This document shows, in pieces, positions 1 to 9,052 of a DNA stretch of 64,000 nucleotides. The stretch comes from Microcoleus sp. AS-A8 (GTDB taxonomy: Bacteria > Cyanobacteriota > Cyanobacteriia > Cyanobacteriales > Coleofasciculaceae). The stretch lies in assembly GCA_039962225.1 (NCBI GenBank), contig JAMPKV010000014.1:62001-126000 (forward strand), written 5' to 3'. The stretch's first letter is position 1, and each line of letters starts with the position of its first letter. The translations under genes were made by a program, and so were the position numbers. The notes below the pieces were generated by a model. The model ran no database searches and was not told the origin of the DNA. It saw only the letters and a list, made by a program, of their open reading frames with translations.

Positions 1-1
1 C

Positions 2-475
2 CCTTTGCGCTGTGGCGTGAAGCGATTGTTGCAAGAAGCGAGAGAACAAGGGATGCGCTTGGCGATCGCCACCACAGCCGCTCTACCGAATGTTACCGCT
101 TTATTAGAACATACCCTCGGTTCAGAGAGTCCCTCCTGGTTTGAGGTGATAGCCGCAGGTGATATCGTACCGGCTAAAAAGCCAGCCCCAGATATTTATC
201 ATTATGTGCTGGAGACAATGGGTTTAGAGGCACGAGATTGTTTGGTGTTCGAGGACTCAAATCACGGTTTCTCGGCATCCTCTCAAGCGCGATTAAAGAC
301 CGTTGTTACCGTCAATACTTACACGCAAAACCAAGATTTTTCCGGTGCGCTATTAGTATTAACTGACCTGGGAGAACCCGATCAACCCTTTACTGTCTTA
401 GCTGGTGAGGCTGGGGATTGGAAGTACTTGGATATGTCACTGGTGCATCACTTGCACTCCTCACACTCGGATTGA
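2..475 (+). CDS. HAD-superfamily phosphatase, CbbY-like (5' end outside window)
   Basis: This is the C-terminal part of a haloacid dehalogenase-fold hydrolase of the CbbY/beta-phosphoglucomutase group, enzymes that act on small phosphorylated metabolites in the cytoplasm. The reading frame is open to the window edge, so the N-terminal catalytic DxD motif is not seen. What remains shows HAD motif II (IATTAA), motif III with its conserved Lys (AKKPAPDIY) and motif IV (VFEDSNHG). The substrate cannot be read from the sequence. CbbY-type proteins often act on sugar bisphosphates such as xylulose-1,5-bisphosphate; applying that here is inference. Confidence 0.85.
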   Translation, partial: PLRCGVKRLLQEAREQGMRLAIATTAALPNVTALLEHTLGSESPSWFEVIAAGDIVPAKKPAPDIYHYVLETMGLEARDCLVFEDSNHGFSASSQARLKTVVTVNTYTQNQDFSGALLVLTDLGEPDQPFTVLAGEAGDWKYLDMSLVHHLHSSHSD

Positions 476-907
476 CTCGTGCAAGAAGGCAGTAGACACA
501 AGGCAGGAGGCAGAAGGGATATTGGTTGTACAGTAAGCTTTTTGACTTTTTTGAACTGGTGGGATATTTTCGCCGCGCTGCACTAGGCGCTACTGCTCTC
601 GACGGCTACAGGTCAAGTAATGCCTGCGTTATCCTGCTTGAGAAGTACAACTTGAGCCAAGCATCCGGAATCAGCTTCTGCCATTTTGAAGCATTTCTAT
701 AAGCAAGGCACGAAATTTACATCAGACTTATTGCATAAATGTTTAAGTTCATAGAGATAAGTTCTCTAGCGACGTAAATGCAATTCACTGAGTGCAATAA
801 CTCTAGAATGTTGTGCCTGACGAACTGTTGACGAGTGACTGGTTTTTAGAGTTTCCTCTGTCAGTTCAATCATTCAACTTTTACAGATTGTTTTGAGGTT
901 TACTACT
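476..907. other. Intergenic region, no gene recognised
   Basis: About 430 bases without a convincing gene. A purine-rich stretch at about 485-520 (repeated AGGCAG units) looks like decayed dispersed repeat. The rest shows no RNA gene or conserved ORF that I can recognise. A GAGG lies about nine bases before the GTG at 908 and supports that start for the next gene. Confidence 0.5.
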
Positions 908-1249
908 GTGACAACTGGAATATTTCCTTCGCCAGACCATCTACAACCTGAGGAAACAAGTGCAAAACAGCAACAACAGCCACTATCTTCGGCAGCCAAA
1001 CCCTCTTCATCGAAAAGTAAGCTAGAAGCTTTTGCTTTATTTTGTGTGCAGTATCCTAATTTTTTTAAATTTATCTTTCAGTGTCTTTTAACGGCCGTTA
1101 TTTTGGGTTTTTGTATGATTCAATTAGCTAAAGATTCAGAAAAAGATAATGCCTTATACTGGAGTGGTATAACGTCAATGATGGCGTGGTGGATGCCATC
1201 TCCTAACTCTGGGAAGAGTTCTTCATCCGAGAATAGCTCTGAATCTTAG
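908..1249 (+). CDS. Small single-pass membrane protein, unknown function
   Basis: A protein of about 113 residues. The GTG at 908 is preferred over the TTG at 893 because GAGG sits at the right distance before it. The first 45 residues are polar and Gln/Ser-rich. One hydrophobic helix follows (FFKFIFQCLLTAVILGFCM), then a short loop and a second moderately hydrophobic patch (ALYWSGITSMMAWWMPSP), and a Ser-rich tail. I recall similar small proteins in other cyanobacteria ending in a W-x-PSP motif near NTPase signalling genes, but cannot name a family. It ends 24 bp from the convergent histidine kinase. Confidence 0.6.
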   Translation: MTTGIFPSPDHLQPEETSAKQQQQPLSSAAKPSSSKSKLEAFALFCVQYPNFFKFIFQCLLTAVILGFCMIQLAKDSEKDNALYWSGITSMMAWWMPSPNSGKSSSSENSSES

Positions 1250-1273
1250 GAAGCCAGGAAGTCTTTTGAACAG

Positions 1274-3076
1274 TTAATAGGTCTGATGGGAAGAGGATGT
1301 AATCGGTAGCGTAAACCAGAATTTTGCTCCTGTACCGGGATGACTCACCACTCCAATCTTTCCTCCATGAGCAGTAATGATTTGACGACAAATGTAGAGT
1401 CCTAAGCCAAAACCAAGCGATCGCTTAATTGAGGAACCTCGACGATACAAATCGAACAGGTGTTCACATTCTTCTGGAGCCATCCCCACCCCATCATCCT
1501 CAATACTAGAAACAACCAGAGTCCCTTCAATTTTGGCTTTTAGCTGCAATGTCAGTCCCGGTGGATTGTGATTTAACGCATTGGAAATCAAATTTTCAAA
1601 GACGCGCCACAGTTGTGTTGGATCGGCATTGATTTGGGGTAAATCGGTTGGAATTAAATTGCTCAGAGTGGCTTGATTTTTGGTGAGTATGGGTTCCAAG
1701 TCAGCAACAACTTCCTGACTAAAGGGGTACAGTTGTAGGGGTTGGCAGTGAATGACCATGCCTTTGACTTCATTGACTTGGGCTTCTAGGAGGGTGTTAA
1801 TTAAGTTGAGTTGGCGATCGCCACTTTGGATCATCCGTTCTAAAATCCGACGAGGCAGTTCAATCTTGTCCCCGGACTGCTGCTCTAAGTTCTTCAGCAC
1901 CATTAATGTTCCCGTTACGGGGTTACGCAGGTCATGAGAAACGGCGTGAAAAAAAACTCGTAGGGCTTCTTCTGAAAGTTTGCGAGCGGTAATATCTTCA
2001 ACTAAACCTTCATAGTACAGCAGGCTATTCTGCTCATCCCTTACCTCTCGTGCATTTATATTAATCCAAATTACATTACCGTCTTTACGATAGACCTGTA
2101 CCTCAAATTCCGACACCACACCTTTATTCTGCATTAATTTCATGCACTCGGAATAACAGTTGGGGTCAACAAACAATTGGTGTTGAATATCTGTAAGAGA
2201 TTCGATTAATTCCTCTGGTGAATTGAAGCCATAGATTCGTGCCAGTGCAGGATTTGCTGTAATATAACCACCTTGAGGAGAACTCTGAAAAATGCCTTCG
2301 AGTGCATTCTCAAAGATACTGCGGTATTTCGCCTCAGCCGCCTCTACTCGTTGATAGGCGAGCTCCAATTCTCTACGAGCGGAAAATTCAGCTTGTTGCA
2401 AGCGTTCGTATAAGTAGACTGATAAGTCACAGGCCACACAGACCCAGAACAGAGGTAAAATGCCTGCAACGTAATCCAGCAAGCGGTCATAGGCTGACAA
2501 ACCCAGTGCTGCATTCACCACCAAATAGCAGATGTAAGCAATGAATTGAGAGGTGACATGAAGCCGCCAACGCACCGGAATTAGGGTCGCCTGGATAATG
2601 AATACAATCATCCAGAGGGGCTTCAGCAGTATGGGAACACGGTATAGGGCGACTGTAGTTTGAGTAACGACTGTTAACGACCAGGAAAAAGCCAGAAACA
2701 TTGCTCCTGGGTAACGACGACCTAGGGGCGTTTTGTGCAACCCATAGCAGGTGATGAGGCAAGAGGCTACAGCGGCACTGCTCAAGAAATAAGATGTTTT
2801 GAAGGGTTTTTGCTCTGCTAAATCTTCAAGAGCTGCCCAAAGGAAAAAGATCACCATTGTGAAAATAAAGGACATCCCCACCCACAAGGCAATCCGCAGG
2901 CGCTTCCAGAGGAACTGCTGTCGCCATGCTTGATAGTCGGCGGCAAGGGCATTCGTTGCGATGCCGAAGCCGGTATGCTCTTCGACCATGCTTCCCTTCG
3001 GGACGCTTCCCTTCGGGACGCTACGCGAACGCTTGGCGACCATCGCCCATGTCTTGCCCTCCCGTTTCTGGCTCAT
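1274..3076 (-). CDS. Membrane-bound PAS sensor histidine kinase
   Basis: A 600-residue sensor kinase. It has about six hydrophobic segments (residues about 60-220), a short coiled coil, a PAS domain with PAC motif (about 247-365), a HisKA-like dimerisation region with phosphoacceptor His381 in SHDLRNP, and a HATPase domain with N box (ENLISNALNHN), G1 (DDGVGMA) and G2 (LGFGLGLYI). It should autophosphorylate in response to a signal sensed by the membrane or PAS part. No response regulator is adjacent. The N-terminus is odd: residues 17-29 (SRSVPKGSVPKGS) are encoded by a palindromic dispersed repeat, so translation may instead begin at Met30 (2989), which has AAGGGAAG just upstream. Confidence 0.9.
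   Translation of the reverse strand: MSQKREGKTWAMVAKRSRSVPKGSVPKGSMVEEHTGFGIATNALAADYQAWRQQFLWKRLRIALWVGMSFIFTMVIFFLWAALEDLAEQKPFKTSYFLSSAAVASCLITCYGLHKTPLGRRYPGAMFLAFSWSLTVVTQTTVALYRVPILLKPLWMIVFIIQATLIPVRWRLHVTSQFIAYICYLVVNAALGLSAYDRLLDYVAGILPLFWVCVACDLSVYLYERLQQAEFSARRELELAYQRVEAAEAKYRSIFENALEGIFQSSPQGGYITANPALARIYGFNSPEELIESLTDIQHQLFVDPNCYSECMKLMQNKGVVSEFEVQVYRKDGNVIWININAREVRDEQNSLLYYEGLVEDITARKLSEEALRVFFHAVSHDLRNPVTGTLMVLKNLEQQSGDKIELPRRILERMIQSGDRQLNLINTLLEAQVNEVKGMVIHCQPLQLYPFSQEVVADLEPILTKNQATLSNLIPTDLPQINADPTQLWRVFENLISNALNHNPPGLTLQLKAKIEGTLVVSSIEDDGVGMAPEECEHLFDLYRRGSSIKRSLGFGLGLYICRQIITAHGGKIGVVSHPGTGAKFWFTLPITSSSHQTY
2988..3030. repeat. Short palindromic dispersed repeat (CCCTTCGGGACGCT units)
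   Basis: Two head-to-tail units containing CCCTTCGGGACGCT followed by ACGCGAACG. This is the kind of short GC-rich palindromic repeat scattered through large cyanobacterial genomes. It overlaps the start region of the histidine kinase, where it is either translated in frame or forms the 5' untranslated region. Confidence 0.75.
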
Positions 3077-3135
3077 CGGTCAACTCACTCAGCCAATACT
3101 GATTCATCGTAACCAGCTACCCGGTTGGATGGTAA

Positions 3136-3325
3136 GCTATTCCACATTTAACTTTCATAGTCGGGACGGGCAAGATGCCCATCCCACAAGATTTTTGTCA
3201 GCAACACTAATGCAAATTAGATGGGGAGCAGCTTACTACAACTGGAGCGAGGTGGACTTCACCCAATCAGGGTGCTTTTTGATTAGAGCAGGGGCGGACA
3301 GGATGCCCACCCTACAAGAAGGAGT
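3136..3325. repeat. Two copies of a dispersed ~35-55 nt repeat (GACGGGC..GATGCCCATCCCACAAG)
   Basis: Copy 1 (about 3142-3196) reads CACATTTAACTT, then GGACGGGCAAGATGCCC and ATCCCACAAGA. Copy 2 (about 3291-3320) is GGGGCGGACAGGATGCCC followed by ACCCTACAAGA. A third copy, including the CACATTTAACTT lead, lies at about 44985-45040. All are intergenic. The ORFs crossing this region have no recognisable features and are taken as chance. Confidence 0.8.
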
Positions 3326-3484
3326 TGGATATTTTTTTAGAATAGATAGCATAATAGTCGAAGTTTTGATCAGGGCAAGTAGACAAGTGCTAGCAGAACT
3401 TATCCAAGAAAAATAGGGATACAGATAAAGCAACTGTCCTCCTGGTATAGGAGGTGACTTGATTGCAGAAAAAGGAGAGTGGCG

Positions 3485-4027
3485 ATGCAAAAAGTAGCGG
3501 TGTTTGGTAATACTGGAGGCGGTAAATCGACTCTAAGCAAGAGATTATCCCAAATCACTGGTTTGCCACTTCACGTCTTGGACAAGATTCAATATCAACC
3601 AGGGGGTGAGTCAATTCCACATGAAGACTATAAGCGCGTCCATCAGCAAATTTTAGTTACTGATCGATGGATTATTGACGGGTTTGGTTGCATGGAAACC
3701 CTCTGGCTACGACTGAACGAGGCGGATAGTCTGGTTTTTATTGATCTACCGCTATATGTGCATTTCTGGTGGGTAACTAAACGACTCATCACAGGTTACG
3801 TTTCTCCGCCAGATGGCTGGCCCCAAAATAGTCCAATATTGAGGAGTTCGCTGACTAGCTACCGCGTGCTTTGGTTATGTCACAAATATTTGACCCCAAA
3901 ATATCGTGAGTATATCGAGCAATCTCAAAGCATCAAAACTGTTTATCACATTCGCTCGACTAAACAGATTTCGGAATTTTTTGAATTAATTGAAAATGAG
4001 ACTAAGTTTGCCGAACGGGAACGCTAA
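3485..4027 (+). CDS. P-loop nucleotide kinase-like protein (adenylate kinase/FlaR-type fold)
   Basis: About 180 residues. It begins with a Walker A loop (VFGNTGGGKSTLSKRL), followed by features typical of small-molecule or nucleotide kinases related to DNA-topology-modulation protein FlaR: a substrate segment (LHVLDKIQYQPGG), WIIDGFG, and VFIDLP as the second strand. AAAGGAGAG at 3471-3479 favours the ATG at 3485 over the GTG at 3479. It probably phosphorylates a small molecule in the cytoplasm; the substrate is unknown. The last residues (FAERER) are encoded by a repeat-like sequence (GGGAACGCTAACGCG), so the C-terminus may have been altered by repeat insertion. Confidence 0.8.
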   Translation: MQKVAVFGNTGGGKSTLSKRLSQITGLPLHVLDKIQYQPGGESIPHEDYKRVHQQILVTDRWIIDGFGCMETLWLRLNEADSLVFIDLPLYVHFWWVTKRLITGYVSPPDGWPQNSPILRSSLTSYRVLWLCHKYLTPKYREYIEQSQSIKTVYHIRSTKQISEFFELIENETKFAERER

Positions 4028-4056
4028 CGCGATAGCTATGCTTCACGCATCCACCC

Positions 4057-5097
4057 TCAAACCGAACACAAAACTTTTTCAATTTGCGACTGGTTAAGCG
4101 CACGACCAATCAACACCAAACGAGTTTGACGTGGTTCTGTTGCTTGCCAAGGACGGTCAAAGAAATGCTCTAAGCGATCGCCTACTCCTTGCACCACCAT
4201 CCGCATCGGCTTGTTGGGAACCGCCACAAACCCTTTAATTCGGTAAATTTCTTGCTCTTGCACCAACTGTTTTAACTTTGCAGTTAGCACATTTGGCTCA
4301 AAGGCTTGGTCTAAAATGACGTGAACCGAATTGATATCATCATCATGCTCGTGCTCTTCCTCCGTGTCGTGGTGGCTGGGACGAGCATCTAAGTTATCTT
4401 CTACCGCCGCATTGAATCCTAACAATAACTCAGGGTTAATCTCACCATTACGGCAAGGAACTACCTTCACCCCTTGAGGCAACTGCTGCCGCAACCATTC
4501 CTGTACCTTAGCTTGAGTCTCGGCATCCACGCGATCGCTCTTTGTCAGCAACACCAAATCTGCACAAGCTAACTGGTCTTCAAACAGTTCCTCAATCGGC
4601 GTTTCATGCTCTAAATTAGGGTCAGCCTCGCGTTGTGATTGTAAGGCATCGAGGTCACCAACCAGGGTACCCGATGCGATCGCTTCACAATCTACAACGG
4701 TAATAACACCGTCTACCGTAGCACCCGTGCGAATCTCAGGCCAACGGAACGCTTGAACTAAGGGCTTAGGCAAGGCTAACCCAGAAGTCTCAATCAACAA
4801 ACAGTCAATCTGTTCGCGACGCTTCAAGAGTTCTTGCATCGTGGGGAGAAACTCTTCCTGAACCGTGCAACACAGGCAACCATTGGTTAATTCCACAATG
4901 TTGCTAGCTGTCTCTTCTTCGTCGTCGCATACTTGACAAGAACGCAAGAGTTCTCCATCAATCCCCACTTCGCCAAACTCATTGACAACCACAGCAATCC
5001 GTCGTCCCTGGTTGTTTTGGAGTAAGTGGCGCAGCAATGTCGTTTTGCCACTCCCTAGAAAGCCAGTGACAACCGTAACGGGAATTTTGGCACCCAT
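4057..5097 (-). CDS. G3E-family GTPase, CobW/ZNG-type putative metallochaperone
   Basis: A 346-residue protein of the COG0523 family, GTPases that deliver metals such as zinc or cobalt to target enzymes. Visible motifs are Walker A (GFLGSGKTTLL), the metal-binding CxCC (NGCLCCTV), the G4-like TKSD, and a His/Glu/Asp-rich segment (SHHDTEEEHEHDDD) typical of metal-handling members, followed by the CobW C-terminal domain. The frame is open to 5229, but AAGGAG six bases before the ATG at 5097 and the family's usual N-terminus (MGAKIPVTVVTGFLG) fix the start. It is divergent from argB. No zinc-regulator site was recognised upstream. Confidence 0.9.
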   Translation of the reverse strand: MGAKIPVTVVTGFLGSGKTTLLRHLLQNNQGRRIAVVVNEFGEVGIDGELLRSCQVCDDEEETASNIVELTNGCLCCTVQEEFLPTMQELLKRREQIDCLLIETSGLALPKPLVQAFRWPEIRTGATVDGVITVVDCEAIASGTLVGDLDALQSQREADPNLEHETPIEELFEDQLACADLVLLTKSDRVDAETQAKVQEWLRQQLPQGVKVVPCRNGEINPELLLGFNAAVEDNLDARPSHHDTEEEHEHDDDINSVHVILDQAFEPNVLTAKLKQLVQEQEIYRIKGFVAVPNKPMRMVVQGVGDRLEHFFDRPWQATEPRQTRLVLIGRALNQSQIEKVLCSV

Positions 5098-5305
5098 TGA
5101 GAACTCCTTGTGAACATGACCAGAGTTCCCATTAAAGCGCAGGTATTGGCTCAAGGGAAGTGCGATTGAACATCCTGCATTCGTCCATTTTCCCATGTCA
5201 TGATTTGGCAACTTAGCGGACACCCACACTTGAACCTGGGATTTTAAGGGATGAAAAATGATTTAAACTGCTGTGGATGCCTCTTTTGTGTTAGATTTGC
5301 TGCCC

Positions 5306-6214
5306 ATGAGTCACGATAGCAATTACATTAGGCAAGCTGAAGCCACCCGTGTGCGGGTGCTGAGTGAAGCACTACCCTACATCCAAGAATTTACGGGTCG
5401 AACCGTCGTCGTTAAGTACGGAGGGGCGGCAATGAAAGACGGTTCCCTCAAAGACAAAGTGATCCGCGATGTAGTCTTTCTAGCCTGCGTCGGCTTGCGA
5501 CCAGTCGTCGTTCACGGTGGGGGGCCAGAAATCAATAGTTGGTTAGGGAAACTGGGTATTGAGCCACAATTTAAAAATGGTCTGCGCGTGACCGATGCTG
5601 CCACGATGGATGTGGTGGAGATGGTGTTAGTGGGTCGGGTGAATAAAGAATTGGTTTCTCTGATTAACCGTGCCGGTTGTAAAGCAGTAGGGCTTTGTGG
5701 CAAAGATGCCAACCTAATCAAAGCCCGTCCAGAGGGTCACGAGGGCATTGGGTTCGTTGGGGAAGTCAGTAGTGTAGATATTAAGCTTTTAGAGTCTTTA
5801 GTGAATAGTGGCTATATTCCAGTCGTGTCGAGTGTTGCCGCAGATGATACCGGCCAAGCCTACAATATCAATGCTGACACGGTTGCGGGTGAAATCGCTG
5901 CCGCTTTGGGGGCAGAAAAGTTAATTTTGCTCACCGATACTTCGGGAATTTTAAAGGATTACAAAGACCCATCGACCCTGATTGCCAAGCTGGATATTCA
6001 AGAAGCGCGTGCCTTGATTGACACAGGTATTGTTGCCGGTGGGATGATTCCTAAGGTAACGTGTTGTGTGCGATCGCTAGCTCAAGGCGTTCGAGCCGCT
6101 CACATTATTGATGGTCGCATTCCCCATGCCCTGCTTTTGGAAATCTTCACCGATGAGGGGATTGGCTCAATGATTGTGGCATCGGAATTTATGCGTACTG
6201 CAAGTGTCGTTTAG
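5306..6214 (+). CDS. argB: Acetylglutamate kinase (arginine biosynthesis)
   Basis: N-acetyl-L-glutamate kinase catalyses the committed, ATP-dependent second step of arginine synthesis. The 302-residue protein has the amino-acid-kinase motifs KYGGAAM near residue 36 and [10 protein letters not shown], and later [12 protein letters not shown] and LLTDTSGIL. The start at 5306 ([16 protein letters not shown]) matches cyanobacterial homologues; the frame extends upstream to a GTG at 5273. In cyanobacteria and plants this enzyme is arginine-inhibited and relieved by PII protein binding (established knowledge); the C-terminal [11 protein letters not shown] region is consistent with that type. It overlaps the convergent gene by four bases. 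Confidence 0.97.
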   Translation: MSHDSNYIRQAEATRVRVLSEALPYIQEFTGRTVVVKYGGAAMKDGSLKDKVIRDVVFLACVGLRPVVVHGGGPEINSWLGKLGIEPQFKNGLRVTDAATMDVVEMVLVGRVNKELVSLINRAGCKAVGLCGKDANLIKARPEGHEGIGFVGEVSSVDIKLLESLVNSGYIPVVSSVAADDTGQAYNINADTVAGEIAAALGAEKLILLTDTSGILKDYKDPSTLIAKLDIQEARALIDTGIVAGGMIPKVTCCVRSLAQGVRAAHIIDGRIPHALLLEIFTDEGIGSMIVASEFMRTASVV

Positions 6215-6738
6215 TACCCAATCCGAACCCTAATTCCAGGCTGATTGTATCGATCTCGATTGTAGATGGGGGAATTATAGATACCAGAGGGTTGCCTGAA
6301 TACTCTTCGAGGATACCCTCGTGAATCAATAATCACAGGGTCAACGAGTACCGAATCACTAATCCTGGAATTAATGACGGTGGGATTAATTAAGGTCGAA
6401 TTTTGAATCACTCCACTGCCAGGTGTGATAATTCCTTGGTTGTAGCCATTGTAGTTGTAGGGATTGTAATAGGAATTATTGGGATTGTAATAAGGATTGG
6501 AGTTATAGGGCGAAAGCGAAGAGGGATTCATGGTACCCGGAACAACCGGTACAGGACTCGGAATTGGGCTGCCAATCACCTGGGTTGTAGGAGACTGCAT
6601 TGGAAATCCGCCGAATTGTGCCTGTGCTGGCATTCCGACTGATGTCAGCACCACAATTCCCAGACTGAGAGGAGTTAGAGCTTTCGTCACTCTGAATCGA
6701 TTGAAATAAGATTGCCGAGATGGAAGTGGGGAGAGCAT
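6211..6738 (-). CDS. Secreted Tyr/Asn/Pro-rich protein, unknown function
   Basis: 175 residues with a clear Sec signal peptide: positively charged start, hydrophobic core [17 protein letters not shown] and likely cleavage after AQA (about residue 40). The mature part is Pro-rich, then has repeated Tyr/Asn units ([19 protein letters not shown]), then Ile/Asn-rich strands ([21 protein letters not shown]) with a beta-solenoid-like rhythm. It is probably periplasmic or cell-surface. Its 3' end overlaps argB by four bases in convergent orientation. No family is recognised. Confidence 0.7.
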   Translation of the reverse strand: MLSPLPSRQSYFNRFRVTKALTPLSLGIVVLTSVGMPAQAQFGGFPMQSPTTQVIGSPIPSPVPVVPGTMNPSSLSPYNSNPYYNPNNSYYNPYNYNGYNQGIITPGSGVIQNSTLINPTVINSRISDSVLVDPVIIDSRGYPRRVFRQPSGIYNSPIYNRDRYNQPGIRVRIGY

Positions 6739-6961
6739 AGCTTCACCTCAAAACATGTAGGGGATGAATAGATTAATTGAAGGTTTAACTGACAATTGTG
6801 TTCCGCACCCCGGTTGCACTTTAACCTAATCCGGTCTTAGGCTACTCTCAAAGTACAACAAGAAGGATAGATTGTACCTCACCCTGTTGTATGAGCTAAA
6901 AGTAGGGTGCCTCATCTAGACACCCTACATCTTGAGCAAGATAAGAAAAATTTCAAATCCG
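6739..6961. terminator. Intergenic region with an 8-bp inverted repeat
   Basis: GTAGGGTG at 6902-6909 pairs with CACCCTAC at 6921-6928 around an 11-nt loop. It lies just downstream of the minus-strand gene ending at 6962 and could terminate its transcript, though no long U-tract follows. The TAGGGTG/CACCCTA arms resemble dispersed repeats elsewhere in the window. Nothing else was recognised in this gap. Confidence 0.4.
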
Positions 6962-8530
6962 TTAGTCCTTGGAATGATTGGATGGATGGGATTGTGTGGG
7001 GATTAACCAAACCACTAACCCCAGCAGTAAAGCAACAACAATTCCAACTAAAGTCTGAAGCAATATATCATAAAAATTATAGAAGAAAAAATGAATAAAG
7101 CTGGCAAGAGGAGATTCTAACGGTTGTTCTGGTTTGAGGTAATTTAGAACCGTTTTTACAGGAGAGGATGCTTGTGAAGAAATGCTACTCACAGCGAGGC
7201 AAATAACAACAAGAGCAAACCAAATTTGCAACTTTTTCTCTCGTTTTTGAGCGGCAATTTCATTGGCGCGTAAGGTTTCCTCTAAAGTGCGATCGCGCTG
7301 TACTTTGTCAATCTCCACAATACCCCGAATTGCGGCGATCGCTTTTCCTACCAAGCTAGATTTCTGCACAGATTCATTGAGTTTTACTTTTAGCTCATCT
7401 TGAAAAACACCGCACGTTTTTTGAGTAAAACCTGAAAGGAAATTTAAATCATAATTGGGTAATCTTTCTTGAACTTGCCTAAGTTTCTCAAGGTAGTTTT
7501 TGGTATTCGCCTCAATCGTTAAACGATTGCTTTCTAGGGTTTGTATTCCCTCGGTATAATCTAAAGACAATTTTGCCAAAATTCTTAGCTTTTCTTTAAA
7601 GTAATTTATTTCAATATCCAATAGATCTGGCTTCACCTCTGTTGACTGATGATGTTTTTGGGGAAGTTCCCCTATCTTATTAATTATCTCTATAATCGTT
7701 TTATTTTTATGCTGAATATCAGCATAGGCTGCTAAAGCAAGTTGATAAGCTTTAATAATATTTTGTCGATAGTATAATAAATCAATCATCTTTTGGTAAA
7801 AGAAACCAAAATTATTGTCTATTTTTGAATCAACTTTACCATTAAAAACTTCCCTCACAAACAGCCATACAACAATTTGACCATCAATGTGAGGCTGATA
7901 GGGATTCCCATATTCAAAAATTGGGCTACCAAATAATTGACCTGATTGATATAAAGGTGGACACTGTTCTAACTCTTTCCCCAGGAAATTTTGTACACAC
8001 TCATCGGCTATCTCTCGCCATAGCCTTTTATTGGGCTGCTGTCGCTGCGATAGCCAACCTGTTAGCAGTACCGTTTGCCCTATTGAGCTACTAATATTTT
8101 TAGGTAAAAAACAATTGTCTTGATTTAAATCTTTAAAGAATGTAAGTTCTAACTCTTCCGTTTTTTGGCCTTTCTCATCAAATTCAGGAATACGAAGATT
8201 CAAAGCTAAAGCATAGTTATTTTCTATTTGGAGAGGACAAGCTAATCCTGTCATTCTGTGGTTTTGCTCTTCATGAACAATTTGACCTTCCAAGGGTAAG
8301 GAAATCATGTTATCCGTGGCTCCTTCTAGTAACGCCACTCGCAAACCATCGGATATTTTTCTAACTTTAAGTTGCTGTTCAATTTTAAATTTTACAAAAA
8401 TTTCATCGCATTTTTTCCAAAGGAGTTCGTCATCTAAGTCTTTCCTTAAAGAGGAATGATGGATAGATTCATTACTCGAATGAAAGGCAAACAAATGAAT
8501 ATTAGGTGCATAAACTTTGTGGCTCATCAT
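6962..8530 (-). CDS. Unrecognised 522-residue protein with C-terminal membrane anchor
   Basis: No family is recognised. The N-terminal half (about 1-240) looks globular and soluble, with an early IHLFAFH strand and a motif GLACPLQIENNYALALNLRIPE. Residues about 250-415 are helical and charged, probably coiled coil. Two hydrophobic segments follow near the C-terminus (LQIWFALVVICLAVSSI and DILLQTLVGIVVALLLGLVVWLI). This suggests a cytoplasmic sensor or effector anchored by a two-helix hairpin, which is inference. It is AT-richer than its neighbours, consistent with an accessory gene. GGAG lies seven bases before the ATG at 8530. Confidence 0.7.
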   Translation of the reverse strand: MMSHKVYAPNIHLFAFHSSNESIHHSSLRKDLDDELLWKKCDEIFVKFKIEQQLKVRKISDGLRVALLEGATDNMISLPLEGQIVHEEQNHRMTGLACPLQIENNYALALNLRIPEFDEKGQKTEELELTFFKDLNQDNCFLPKNISSSIGQTVLLTGWLSQRQQPNKRLWREIADECVQNFLGKELEQCPPLYQSGQLFGSPIFEYGNPYQPHIDGQIVVWLFVREVFNGKVDSKIDNNFGFFYQKMIDLLYYRQNIIKAYQLALAAYADIQHKNKTIIEIINKIGELPQKHHQSTEVKPDLLDIEINYFKEKLRILAKLSLDYTEGIQTLESNRLTIEANTKNYLEKLRQVQERLPNYDLNFLSGFTQKTCGVFQDELKVKLNESVQKSSLVGKAIAAIRGIVEIDKVQRDRTLEETLRANEIAAQKREKKLQIWFALVVICLAVSSISSQASSPVKTVLNYLKPEQPLESPLASFIHFFFYNFYDILLQTLVGIVVALLLGLVVWLIPTQSHPSNHSKD

Positions 8531-8749
8531 TTAAACTCCGAACTAATTGACAACTAAAGAAAAGTTTTGTGACAAACTAGCGCTCAAAGGATTGTTCTGA
8601 ACTTCACTGTGTTCTCTGCTCCAGATTACCAACCTTGAGTGCAACGAAAGACAGGAACTCCATCTCAATTCAGCCAATCGTTTCAAAGGCTAAGGCTAAC
8701 ATCAGTCATTACCGTTCTCTTTCAGAGAGTCTTAACTGTTCAAAAATAT

Positions 8750-9004
8750 ATGGCAAGTAGTCCAACTACTGCGCCCAGATCTGATTCTGATATTGTAACC
8801 ACCAGTGGTTTAAATGCCGTTGGATGACCATCTGGAAATATAGCAACAGCCAAGGCGGTTAGGGCACACAGTGCAATACATCCTCAATGGCTGTCTCTAC
8901 GGATTGGGTATTATTGGGGCAAATTAGCTGCCGAATTTCCCCAACCTTTTCCGGATACTTACGATATCGCCAGTAATAAAGGAATGGTAGATGCACCCTG
9001 TAAT
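8750..9004 (+). pseudogene. Possible broken ORF with one in-frame TGA
   Basis: From the ATG at 8750 a frame runs 25 codons to a TGA at 8825, then continues for about 59 codons with protein-like composition (for example HPQWLSLRIGYYWGKLAAEF, then PQPFPDTYDIA) until it runs into a transcription terminator. The TGA could be a mutated Arg or Trp codon. No family is recognised. The last bases contain the 22-nt element repeated at 15747, so this stretch may instead include a small-RNA gene. Low confidence. Confidence 0.25.
8983..9004 (+). repeat. 22-nt element, copy 1 (core GGTAGATGCACCCTG)
   Basis: A 22-base sequence identical to 15747-15768. In both places it lies on the plus strand, ends a few bases before a strong Rho-independent terminator, and converges on the 3' end of a minus-strand gene. 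The terminators differ in sequence, so the conservation is specific to the element. It may be the core of a small RNA; GGTAGATGCAC has a loose resemblance to a tRNA D-arm. Confidence 0.6.
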
Positions 9005-9005
9005 G

Positions 9006-9040
9006 CCCCCCCGGAAAGTTTCTTTTCGGGGGGTTTTTAT
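9006..9040 (+). terminator. Rho-independent terminator, plus strand
   Basis: CCCCCCGGAAA (9007-9017) pairs with TTTTCGGGGGG (9023-9033) around the loop GTTTC, giving about 11 bp, followed by TTTTTATTT. It would end a plus-strand transcript containing the 22-nt element; no intact plus-strand gene lies immediately upstream. Confidence 0.85.
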
Positions 9041-9052
9041 TTGCGCCTCATA

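Noticed and set aside
2961-3416. A 151-codon plus-strand ORF between the sensor kinase and the P-loop kinase
   Set aside because: It overlaps the kinase start antisense and runs through dispersed repeats; the translation is not protein-like.
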